Under the pieces are notes generated by a model. That model was not told where the DNA came from. It ran no database searches and saw only the letters and a program-made list of their open reading frames with translations. From Acidaminococcus sp. CAG:917 (GTDB lineage Bacteria; Bacillota; Clostridia; Christensenellales; CAG-917), in NCBI GenBank assembly GCA_000437555.1, contig FR901007.1, positions 43,079 through 48,947 of the forward strand: a stretch of DNA of 5,869 nt. The letters run 5' to 3'. This document shows, in pieces, positions 1 to 5,790 of the stretch. Position numbers and translations under genes: made by a program. Every line of letters starts with the position of its first letter. Position 1 is the first letter of the stretch.

Positions 1-3
1 GAC

Positions 4-55
4 GTGTGCTTGTCTATGACAAGTGGCGTCGCTTCGCTCCGCCAGACAAGCACAC
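4..55. repeat. Perfect 11-bp inverted repeat with nested stem
   Basis: The arms GTGTGCTTGTC (4-14) and GACAAGCACAC (45-55) are exact reverse complements. Inside the 30-base spacer a second stem, TGGCG (24-28) with CGCCA (40-44), directly abuts the right arm, so the whole could fold into one long hairpin with a left-side bulge. There is no T-tract on either side, so it is not a standard terminator. It could be a protein-binding or cruciform site, for example near an origin of transfer, but this is inference from shape only. Confidence 0.6.
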
Positions 56-87
56 ACCGTAACACAAACTAAAAGACTGAACGGAAA

Positions 88-152
88 ACGAGAGCAAAGC
101 GGAGTTTCGCGCTAAACTGCTTGCGAAATCTTCCGCTTTTTCGCTCTCTCGT
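88..152. repeat. Long interrupted hairpin
   Basis: Three paired segments nest in order: ACGAGAG (88-94) with CTCTCGT (146-152), AAAGCGGA (96-103) with TCCGCTTT (132-139), and TTTCGC (105-110) with GCGAAA (123-128). The loop is 12 bases (111-122), and small bulges separate the segments. On the plus strand it is followed by a T-rich stretch (153-165), so it might act as a plus-strand terminator for a gene to the left of the window. The bulges make that uncertain. Confidence 0.5.
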
Positions 153-204
153 GTTTTTCCTTTTTGCAGCCTTTTTTGTTGTATGTCATACGGTGTTATG
201 CTTG

Positions 205-378
205 TTATCCTCCGAAGCTTGTCTTCCGTGGGCTCATTCTCTCATATTCCTCGGGAAAGTAAACGGTCGCAAAATCCTTGCGTAAACGTCTGAATGAAAG
301 GACAGAAAAGCAAGGATTTTTCTTTTGCCCGTTGAGTTTCCCAAACAGATAGTAAAGATACTTTCCTTTTGCCGTCAT
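205..378 (-). CDS. Small hypothetical protein, 57 aa
   Basis: An open frame of 57 codons runs from ATG (378-376) to TAA (207-205). The product starts MTAKGKYLYYLFGKLNG, is basic and aromatic-rich, and ends near FPEEYERMSPRKTSFGG. The composition is protein-like rather than the skewed composition of a shadow frame, and no other gene covers this stretch. GGGAG lies 3 bases before the ATG, which is closer than usual. No domain, signal peptide or membrane segment is evident and I do not recognise the family. The frame stays open for some distance upstream of the ATG without another good start, so it might be the 3' remnant of a longer, decayed gene. An inverted repeat (271-281 with 310-320) lies within it. 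Existence is plausible but unproven; function is unknown. Confidence 0.4.
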   Translation of the reverse strand: MTAKGKYLYYLFGKLNGQKKNPCFSVLSFRRLRKDFATVYFPEEYERMSPRKTSFGG

Positions 379-463
379 ATGCTCCCTTTTGCCTGCCGAA
401 AGGCAATCAAATTTCGGAGGTAAAAGACAATGGAAAAGTTGATGGACGTTTATCGGGCAATAT

Positions 464-494
464 AAAAAGGCAGTCCGTGATTACGGATTGCCTT
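464..494 (-). terminator. Rho-independent terminator, minus strand
   Basis: The arms 467-478 and 483-494 form a 12-bp stem with one G-T wobble and a four-base loop. Read on the minus strand, the stem runs into TTTTT followed by ATA (468-462). There is no T-tract on the plus-strand side, so the orientation is minus. It lies downstream of a second minus-strand terminator (502-544), making a tandem pair. No minus-strand gene ends just upstream of it. Confidence 0.55.
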
Positions 495-501
495 AGGATG
501 A

Positions 502-544
502 TAAAAGAAAAAGCAAACAAAACCGGGTTCGATTTTGTTTGCTT
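502..544 (-). terminator. Rho-independent terminator, minus strand
   Basis: The arms AAGCAAACAAAA (511-522) and TTTTGTTTGCTT (533-544) are perfectly complementary over 12 bp, with a 10-base loop. On the minus strand the stem is followed by TTTCTTTTAT (510-501), a good U-tract. Immediately upstream on the same strand is CTCCACCA (553-546), which resembles the 3' end of a tRNA or tmRNA. Confidence 0.6.
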
Positions 545-776
545 GTGGTGGAGATGAGGGGCGGCGTAAGGAGCTCCGCGACGCAATAGCGATTGCCGTT
601 TACGGCAAGAGCGTCAGCCCATAGGGGTTCGAAAAGGCTTTAGCCTTTATGGGCGCATGCCCTTCCCCACTCTCGCAACAAAATAAAAACCTAAACCGGA
701 AACTTTCACTTTTTAAGAAATCCTATTCCCCCTACCCGAAAAAGCAGCAGCTTTTGAGGGAAAGGAGCCGTAGGCG

Positions 777-809
777 TAAAAAGAAACGGCAAGCACTTGT
801 GCTTGCCGT
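777..809 (-). terminator. Likely terminator of the defence operon
   Basis: The arms ACGGCAAGCAC (786-796) and GTGCTTGCCGT (799-809) are exact reverse complements, so the stem is 11 bp with a minimal loop. On the minus strand it is followed by TTCTTTTTA (785-777). It starts about 70 bases past the stop codon of the helicase gene and is the first strong terminator met by transcription of the five-gene operon. A smaller GTCGCC/GGCGAC hairpin (817-832) lies between the two. The plus-strand side has no T-tract. Confidence 0.65.
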
Positions 810-880
810 GTTAAATGTCGCCTTACGGCGACGCTTGGTGGAGCATGTCCGACCTAAAACGAACATTACTCGGAAACATA

Positions 881-1999
881 TTATTTCTTGTAGTAGTTGC
901 GCAACCTTTGAAAAGTTGAATGCTTCATTAGAAACAAATTCCCGCAACTCCTCGTCATCGCGACATAGAGTTTATTGATTGTCGAAGCAGGAATTCCTGT
1001 TGTAGTGAACGAATCCTTAGCTAAGTTCTCAAAATCCTTTGTCAAAATAACGCAAACCGCACCTAAAGTTGCCCCTTTACTATATGACCAATTCATAGCT
1101 CTAAACCTATATTTTGCCGCATCATTGTAAACTAACTTAACAATGTCTTTGTTTCTTAGTATATCATCGGCGTTTTTATCTATCCAAAAAACAGATCCTT
1201 GGTTTATTCCGCTAGAACTAATTTCAATGCCGAGCTTATCGCTTACATATCGGCATACTTCGTTCGAACAGCGTCTTGATTTTGTTAAAGTTTTTGTGTC
1301 AATATCAAAACCTAGCGACCTTAGTTCGTCAACAAAATCATTATAACTTACTTCAGTTGATTTTTTCTTAAAAGGTTTGCCCGAGTTATTCGTTCCAGAG
1401 ACTGAATGTTGGAAAAAATCCCCTACGAGAGTCACATTTTCAAGTCTTTGGGACAATTTTATAATCAAATCATAATCAAATTCTCGAAAATCTTGAAATT
1501 CATCGATTAACACATTGTCATAGAAAAACCTGATTCTTTCGACCAGTCTCTTGATGAGCGAACTGCCGTTTTTCTTTATATGCAAAATTAATTCAGAAAG
1601 ATTGGCGCAATAATATTGCTTCTCTGGTGTAATATAATGCGCAAACTGGTTTTTTGGTTTATATTTAGGATTGGCAAGACATTTGCCATTTATCGTAAAG
1701 GTTTTTCGCGGGGGATCTATCATGCAGATTCCGTTGCTTCTAAATTTTGGAAAACTGAAATGTTCCCCTATGCTTGGTTCATAAGGGAGTATCAATTCGC
1801 GATAAACAAATGCGTCAAATGTGGAGATGGTTGTGCATTGAGGCACTTTGCCAAAAGCGTGACAAAGTTCTTTTTGTATATTGTTAATGTTCTCATGTGT
1901 AAATGCCAAAATTAGGTTCTTTTTCTTAGGATCTATTGAATGGCAAATATGATAAGTTTTGCCTGCTCCAGCCACTGCTAAAATTACTTGTTTAGCCAT
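881..1999 (-). CDS. gajB: UvrD-like SF1 helicase, Gabija GajB-like
   Basis: This 372-residue superfamily 1 DNA helicase/ATPase has the UvrD/PcrA motif set in order: motif I AGAGKT (10-15), Ia FTHENI (33-38), Walker B DEFQD (166-170), motif III GDFFQ (193-197), an arginine motif SRRCS (241-245), a motif V-like SKGATL (307-312) and motif VI VAMTR (346-350). ATP hydrolysis should therefore be intact. It is much shorter than UvrD (about 700 residues) and, from family knowledge, shorter than the described GajB (about 490). The 1B and 2B insertions must be small or absent. The start is firm because the first beta strand and Walker loop begin at once. Its first 16 bases overlap the end of the OLD nuclease gene, which suggests translational coupling; its own ribosome site (AAGGG) is weak. 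In Gabija the helicase-like partner binds the OLD nuclease and helps sense or act on DNA, and I infer the same here. It could instead belong to a divergent OLD-UvrD subtype. Confidence 0.87.
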   Translation of the reverse strand: MAKQVILAVAGAGKTYHICHSIDPKKKNLILAFTHENINNIQKELCHAFGKVPQCTTISTFDAFVYRELILPYEPSIGEHFSFPKFRSNGICMIDPPRKTFTINGKCLANPKYKPKNQFAHYITPEKQYYCANLSELILHIKKNGSSLIKRLVERIRFFYDNVLIDEFQDFREFDYDLIIKLSQRLENVTLVGDFFQHSVSGTNNSGKPFKKKSTEVSYNDFVDELRSLGFDIDTKTLTKSRRCSNEVCRYVSDKLGIEISSSGINQGSVFWIDKNADDILRNKDIVKLVYNDAAKYRFRAMNWSYSKGATLGAVCVILTKDFENLAKDSFTTTGIPASTINKLYVAMTRSCGNLFLMKHSTFQRLRNYYKK

Positions 2000-3564
2000 T
2001 CGATTGCATCCCTTATATATTGAGGTATTGTAAATTCAATGCCTGATGTTAACATTGTGTAGGCAGTTTCAACTTTATTGTTTAACATTTTCCCTAACAC
2101 AGGACCATAATTTTCCCCATGAAAGCAATATTGAGCGCCATCTTTTATTGGAATTAATTCATCTAAAACATGTTTGTTTTCTTTATAAATACATACTTCC
2201 CATGTCCAATCATCTGTTTTCATGCCCATAAAAATTTGTTGCATAGAATGGGATTTGTTAAATTCATCAGCTGCCGCGATTTTGTCACTTTGACCATCAT
2301 TGTCGGTCATGACGGCTATTTTCTTTTGCGTAGACTTAACAACATCGAGATACCTTTTATACGATATGCCATTGCATGAAATAATAGAAATTGAATCTTC
2401 TTCTATAGAGCGTTTTGTAACTTGTTTATAAAATAATGGTAATAATAAAAATTCTGTTGCGCCTTCAACTAAAAAAACTTTTTTAGATAGCAATAGCTGT
2501 AAAAACAGGTTGTTGTCTGCGCGCATGAAAAAGTCGGCAGATGTTTTATTGACACATGACAACGATATAACCTCTTTGTCTGCAATCCATAATACATTGC
2601 TTAAATTTAGCCTACTTGCAATCATGTTACTATGAGTTGCAATAATGATTTGTGTGTCATTTTGCCGTTTTGATATTTCATACAACATTTTTTGCAAAGT
2701 TATAAAACTCAGATGATTCTCTGGTTCTTCCATTAAGACAACATCTAAACCATTGGTTTTATCCAATGCAATTTGTGTTTTGATTAAACTTTCCATGCCG
2801 CCACCACGATTCTCCAACGCAATAGAATTTTCATACACGGAAAGGATTGCTTCTAAAACAACCTTTTTACTATCTATACCAAACTTCCTATTTTCACTCA
2901 ATGGAGGCAGGTTAATCTCTTCTAAAGCGGTTTCGAGCCGCAAGCGAAAATCGTTTTTTGCCTTCGTTCTTATAACCTCATCATATTTACTCGCAAATAG
3001 TGAGCGGTTGTAATAATTAAACGAGGACGATGCCGCATTGCTCGTCGTATCTATAGAAACGAAACCAAGCGGCTTTTTTATCACTTGATAAGCTCGATTA
3101 GCAAAAGTTGACCAAATTAAAGTGTAATATTCATAAGGAATTTTGCCCTCTAGAATTGTTTGCTCCATACCAGAGCCTATTTCTTCATCATATTTACATT
3201 CAAAGCGAACGCCAAACTTTGCAGGTTGTGATCGCCTAGAGCCATACACCTCACCATAAAAATAAGAAGAGTTCGCTTGTTTTGGATCTAGTTCAAGCTC
3301 GACTTCTATAAGTATTTTAGGAAGAGTAGCAATACTAGGATTTGATTGAAACGCGGCTATCATCTCCAAATTAAAAAGGTCGCGCAATATTGATTTGTCA
3401 GCATTCCGATAGGTTTGATTTAATACTATCTTTATCGCGTCCAAAATAGTACTTTTGCCTGCCTCATTTTCTCCCACAAGGATGTTAGTGTGTGGATTGA
3501 ATGAGATGTCGAGAAAAGAAAACTTTTTGAAGCCCTCAATATGTAATGATTTAATATAGTTCAT
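1984..3564 (-). CDS. gajA: OLD-family ATP-dependent nuclease, Gabija GajA-like
   Basis: This 526-residue protein combines an ABC-type ATPase with a C-terminal TOPRIM nuclease, the OLD architecture. Visible features are the N-terminal strand with IEGFKKF (9-15), Walker A GENEAGKST (31-39), a signature-like glycine run (254-256), Walker B VVLMEEPENH (275-284) and the histidine switch ATHS (309-312). The TOPRIM domain follows, with its acidic start VEGATE (366-371), the metal-binding DNDG (421-424) and a later acidic position E456. Both catalytic halves therefore look intact. The adjacent UvrD-like gene marks it as class 2 OLD, the arrangement of Gabija, where GajA cuts DNA and is restrained by nucleotides. 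It is somewhat shorter than the type GajA (about 578 residues, from memory). GAGG lies four bases before the ATG (3572-3569), giving a clear start. It begins 27 bp after the endonuclease stop and overlaps the helicase gene by 16 bp. Action as a cytoplasmic anti-phage nuclease is inferred. Confidence 0.9.
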   Translation of the reverse strand: MNYIKSLHIEGFKKFSFLDISFNPHTNILVGENEAGKSTILDAIKIVLNQTYRNADKSILRDLFNLEMIAAFQSNPSIATLPKILIEVELELDPKQANSSYFYGEVYGSRRSQPAKFGVRFECKYDEEIGSGMEQTILEGKIPYEYYTLIWSTFANRAYQVIKKPLGFVSIDTTSNAASSSFNYYNRSLFASKYDEVIRTKAKNDFRLRLETALEEINLPPLSENRKFGIDSKKVVLEAILSVYENSIALENRGGGMESLIKTQIALDKTNGLDVVLMEEPENHLSFITLQKMLYEISKRQNDTQIIIATHSNMIASRLNLSNVLWIADKEVISLSCVNKTSADFFMRADNNLFLQLLLSKKVFLVEGATEFLLLPLFYKQVTKRSIEEDSISIISCNGISYKRYLDVVKSTQKKIAVMTDNDGQSDKIAAADEFNKSHSMQQIFMGMKTDDWTWEVCIYKENKHVLDELIPIKDGAQYCFHGENYGPVLGKMLNNKVETAYTMLTSGIEFTIPQYIRDAIEWLNK

Positions 3565-3591
3565 TTTTCCTCACTATAATGACACCGCTAG

Positions 3592-4545
3592 TTAATTCCA
3601 GCTACAATTAATTGTAATAATCGTTGTTGGCATGCCTACAATTTGTATGTCAAATTTCAAGCTCGTTTCTACCTTTGTTGAAGCATTATGTATGCGGAAG
3701 CTAAATTGCCAGCCGCCATCCATATAGAGCTCGACAGTATTAGTGCTGTTTGGTTTAAAGTCAAGACTGACTATTCGTGTTGGCAGTAGCGTATGGGGCA
3801 CTGCAATTTTAGGTGTGACGACTCGACTGGACTGGTTTAATGTCCCATGAAGATTATAGGTTTGTATCTGCGTGATCCGTTTGCTGTCGATGCTGATTAT
3901 CTTATAAAAATCAAACTCACCCAGCAAATATTCAACCATCTTTTGTGGCACGGTAGGATCATTCTCATTGCTACGCAACACTTCGTCAATGAAAGCTTTA
4001 AGCAGTGGGACATATACATCCTTATCCTTAGTCGGAAGTTCGTTCCAATTTTTATTTCCGGCTTTCTGTTCGGACAAATAATTAAAAATCGGTTCGATGC
4101 TATTCCAATACTGTTTGGAACACGGTATGCCAAACCACTTGGCACCAAAATCCAAAGTCTTTGCCAATCTGCTGTGTTTTACTGCAAAGTGATTGTGCTT
4201 GATGCTCAAGCCTATTTCCCACTTAATATCTGAGCGAGCAATGATAATATCGCGCACATCACCGACTTTTCCTTCGTTGTCGGTTTGAATCTTAAGTGTC
4301 AACAAATCAGAATCTGTTTCAAGCAACATCGGTTCCATATCGAATATGGTGCTTACTGCAGCAACCGCACTTTGTTGCAGAATATATTTGAATCCGTCAG
4401 AAGTTGAATTCCATGCGCGCGTTGCTGCTTCGTAAGCTGAATTTTTAATTATTTCTGCTGCGCGAATTTTATTTATCTCTGTACAAAGAGTATTTATGCA
4501 AACATATTCGTATGCGCGACCTTGATTATTGCTTTGGTTACTCAT
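3592..4545 (-). CDS. haeIIIR: Type II restriction endonuclease, HaeIII family (GGCC)
   Basis: This 317-residue protein matches the HaeIII endonuclease family in length and in character: an N-terminal NNQGRAYEY segment (6-14) and a central SIKHNHFAVKHSRL block (114-127). Candidate PD-(D/E)XK-type residues are D96 and D99 in GDVRD, E110 and K116; this assignment is by eye. It should cut unmethylated GGCC in double-stranded DNA. The specificity is inferred from the family and from the neighbouring methyltransferase, which resembles M.HaeIII almost throughout. The gene starts 12 bp after the methyltransferase stop. AGGAG (4558-4554) overlaps that stop codon and sits eight bases before the ATG, fixing the start and suggesting coupling, so that methylase is made first. 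A perfect 14-bp palindrome (3603-3616) lies near its 3' end. No truncation is seen. Confidence 0.92.
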   Translation of the reverse strand: MSNQSNNQGRAYEYVCINTLCTEINKIRAAEIIKNSAYEAATRAWNSTSDGFKYILQQSAVAAVSTIFDMEPMLLETDSDLLTLKIQTDNEGKVGDVRDIIIARSDIKWEIGLSIKHNHFAVKHSRLAKTLDFGAKWFGIPCSKQYWNSIEPIFNYLSEQKAGNKNWNELPTKDKDVYVPLLKAFIDEVLRSNENDPTVPQKMVEYLLGEFDFYKIISIDSKRITQIQTYNLHGTLNQSSRVVTPKIAVPHTLLPTRIVSLDFKPNSTNTVELYMDGGWQFSFRIHNASTKVETSLKFDIQIVGMPTTIITINCSWN

Positions 4546-4557
4546 CCTATGTTCTCC

Positions 4558-5547
4558 TTATTGCAGCACCTTTTTAATTGCTATGGCCACTTCGTAGGCG
4601 AGATTGACAGGTACGGCGTTGCCAATCATTTTGTATGCATCGTCCGTGTAATTATAAATAAATTTGAAGTCATCGGGAAATCCTTGGATCCGCGCAATTT
4701 CACGTATGGTCATTCTACGGTACAGATGCTCCTTGCCCCTAACAAACTCGCGCTTGTTTTGTTCAATAAATCTCATTTTGGGTGCTTGCGGATGCAATTG
4801 GCATTGCCTGCCCGAAGCCTGAACGGTAAAAGCCTGCTCATCCCATCCTTTGACCCGATTTCGACTCATGAATATCGGAGAGTATGCGCCGGTAAAAAAC
4901 TCGTTATTGTTTATCGCTTTGGGATTGTGATAGTTCCTCGCCCCGGCAGGAACAGCGGTATACTGTAAATCCCATATCGTATCGCGCAAGGTCAGTTTTT
5001 TCTTGTCATCAGCCGTTGACCCTATAGGGAACTTAAAACGCACACCTAAATCACGCCGAAAACCTATATAAAAGACCCGGCGCCGCTCTTGGGGTACGCC
5101 GTAATCTTTTGCATTGACCAAAGAAACGGTAAGGTCGTATCCGCACTCTTTGAACATCTCAATGATATTGCGTACTGCTTCCGAATGACGATCCGCCAAC
5201 ATTCCGCTAACATTTTCCGCAAGGAAAAATTTTGGTTGTTTGCTCTTGAGAATTCTTATGTAGTCATAGAACAGTTTTCCGCGCGAATCATTAATTCCGC
5301 GAAGTGAACCTGCTTCAGACCATGACTGACATGGGGGACCCCCTATTATCCCGTCTACATCGTTAGGGAAGTCGCTTTCTTTGATATTGCGGATATCGCC
5401 TTCTATGAGTTTGGTCGACGGATGATTGACCCTATAAGTCTCCCAAATTGTAGGATCATATTCATTGGCCACGGGAATATCAAATCCTGCTCGTTCAAAA
5501 CCAAGATCCAATCCGCCGCAACCGCTAAACAAACTTATTAATTTCAT
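4558..5547 (-). CDS. haeIIIM: DNA cytosine-5 methyltransferase, M.HaeIII-like (GGCC)
   Basis: This 329-residue C5-cytosine methyltransferase is nearly the length of M.HaeIII (330). All key motifs are present: motif I FSGCGGLDLGF (7-17, S-adenosylmethionine binding), motif IV GGPPCQSWS (69-77, catalytic Cys73), motif VI ENV (111-113), motif VIII QERRR (153-157), target recognition block with SRNRVKGW and FTVQASGRQCQLHPQAP (228-256), motif IX and motif X GNAVPVNLAYE (309-319). The recognition block matches what I recall of M.HaeIII almost residue for residue, so GGCC with methylation of the inner cytosine is strongly expected. It protects host DNA from the endonuclease downstream. Its ATG overlaps the regulator stop as ATGA, and GAGG (5558-5555) lies seven bases upstream inside the regulator gene. 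The gene is complete. Both GGCC sites in the window lie within it (4585-4588, 5467-5470). Confidence 0.97.
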   Translation of the reverse strand: MKLISLFSGCGGLDLGFERAGFDIPVANEYDPTIWETYRVNHPSTKLIEGDIRNIKESDFPNDVDGIIGGPPCQSWSEAGSLRGINDSRGKLFYDYIRILKSKQPKFFLAENVSGMLADRHSEAVRNIIEMFKECGYDLTVSLVNAKDYGVPQERRRVFYIGFRRDLGVRFKFPIGSTADDKKKLTLRDTIWDLQYTAVPAGARNYHNPKAINNNEFFTGAYSPIFMSRNRVKGWDEQAFTVQASGRQCQLHPQAPKMRFIEQNKREFVRGKEHLYRRMTIREIARIQGFPDDFKFIYNYTDDAYKMIGNAVPVNLAYEVAIAIKKVLQ

Positions 5548-5753
5548 TTTTTATCCTCATCCGTATCGTCAATCACGACATCGTTCTTTGAGCAAAATTG
5601 AACGAATGCATACTCTTTCAATTTAGTGGGTTTAGTGACGCCGTTTTCCCATCGATTTATTGTAGCATATCCAAGCCCTAACAGTTGCGCAAGTTCTGTC
5701 TGGGTCAGTCCCAGTTGCATGCGTGCTTGATACACCTTCTCTTTGAATTCCAT
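5544..5753 (-). CDS. Small XRE-family HTH regulator of the operon
   Basis: This 69-residue protein is almost entirely one helix-turn-helix domain of the XRE/Cro type: helix 2 around LTQTELAQLLG (16-26) and the recognition helix around GYATINRWENG (28-38), then an acidic tail. No second domain is present. An earlier in-frame ATG (5774-5772) would give 76 residues, but it lies directly against the TATAAT box and so before the expected transcript start. The ATG at 5753 has GAGGT (5762-5758) at good spacing, so I prefer it. The stop overlaps the methyltransferase start as ATGA. Small HTH proteins at the head of restriction operons often act as controller (C) proteins that delay or limit expression, and the tandem repeats over the promoter fit autoregulation. 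The sequence resembles generic XRE proteins more than any C protein I recognise, so the controller role is inferred. Confidence 0.85.
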   Translation of the reverse strand: MEFKEKVYQARMQLGLTQTELAQLLGLGYATINRWENGVTKPTKLKEYAFVQFCSKNDVVIDDTDEDKK

Positions 5754-5757
5754 ACTT

Positions 5758-5762
5758 ACCTC
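5758..5762 (-). promoter_or_regulatory. Ribosome-binding site deciding the regulator start
   Basis: GAGGT on the minus strand lies four bases before the ATG at 5753-5751. The upstream in-frame ATG at 5774-5772 has no such site and abuts the -10 box. This supports the shorter 69-residue regulator. Confidence 0.65.
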
Positions 5763-5770
5763 AAAATCAA

Positions 5771-5790
5771 TCATATTATATCATATTGTA
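5771..5790 (-). promoter_or_regulatory. Tandem 10-bp repeats, candidate operator
   Basis: Two adjacent decamers, TACAATATGA (5790-5781) and TATAATATGA (5780-5771) on the minus strand, match at nine of ten positions. Their 10-bp period places equivalent bases on the same face of the helix, and they cover the -10 box and the adjoining spacer. This is a natural place for the HTH protein to bind and repress its own promoter. The repeats are AT-rich, so chance or a duplicated -10 box is an alternative. Confidence 0.45.

Larger units (their letters stand above)
1..204. other. Structured non-coding region with large inverted repeats
   Basis: I see no convincing gene in these 204 bases. The stretch holds two large inverted repeats, annotated separately (4-55 and 88-152). 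A 25-codon lysine-rich reading frame runs on the minus strand from an ATG at 187-189 to a TAG at 112-114. It has no well-spaced ribosome-binding site (a GGAGG lies 19 bases upstream, too far), and its end falls inside the second hairpin, so I do not call it a gene. The density of dyad symmetry suggests a DNA or RNA structural role, such as an origin of transfer, a recombination site or a terminator cluster, but no specific element could be recognised. Confidence 0.45.
379..880. other. Non-coding region rich in hairpins
   Basis: These 502 bases hold no gene I would defend. Plus-strand frames at 369-557 and 649-978 exist, but they run through hairpins and, in the second case, into the helicase gene. 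An 11-codon frame (430-465, product MEKLMDVYRAI) has a strong GGAGGT eight bases before its ATG and may be a decayed gene start or a leader peptide. Other visible structures are hairpins TTGCCGT/ACGGCAA (593-608), GCCCATA/TATGGGC (617-654, with an AAAGGC/GCCTTT stem inside) and GTCGCC/GGCGAC (817-832), plus the three minus-strand terminators listed separately. GC content is clearly higher in parts (37 of 60 bases at 541-600) than in the operon. This looks like mobile-element backbone rather than ordinary spacer. Confidence 0.45.

Noticed and set aside
112..189. Minus-strand 25-codon lysine-rich frame
   Set aside because: It is short, the nearest GGAGG is 19 bases from its ATG and its end falls in a hairpin, so coding is not supported.
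271..320. Plus-strand terminator from AAAATCCTTGC/GCAAGGATTTT
   Set aside because: The arms are perfect over 11 bp and T-rich sequence follows, but the loop is 28 bases, the stem is AT-rich at its base, no plus-strand gene precedes it and it lies inside a plausible minus-strand frame.
369..557. Plus-strand frame of 62 codons
   Set aside because: It runs through two perfect hairpins that are better explained as minus-strand terminators, lacks a ribosome site and overlaps the start of a more plausible minus-strand frame.
546..843. Complete tRNA or tmRNA gene ending at CTCCACCA
   Set aside because: Neither CTCCACCA motif has a GGTTCGA-type T-arm at the right distance upstream, and no cloverleaf or 5' acceptor strand could be found.
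649..978. Plus-strand frame of 109 codons
   Set aside because: It crosses several perfect hairpins, including the operon terminator, and overlaps the helicase 3' end antisense. Its product is skewed to lysine, arginine and serine, and no ribosome site is evident.
3736..3764. Internal minus-strand promoter (TTGACT, 17 bases, AATACT) before the OLD gene
   Set aside because: The -35 box is good but the -10 box is poor, it lies within the endonuclease coding region and would leave a leader of roughly 170 bases. Not strong enough to call, though it would uncouple the two systems if real.
4522..4968. Plus-strand frame of 148 codons inside the methyltransferase gene
   Set aside because: The opposite strand encodes conserved target-recognition and motif IX-X residues here, so this is an antisense shadow.
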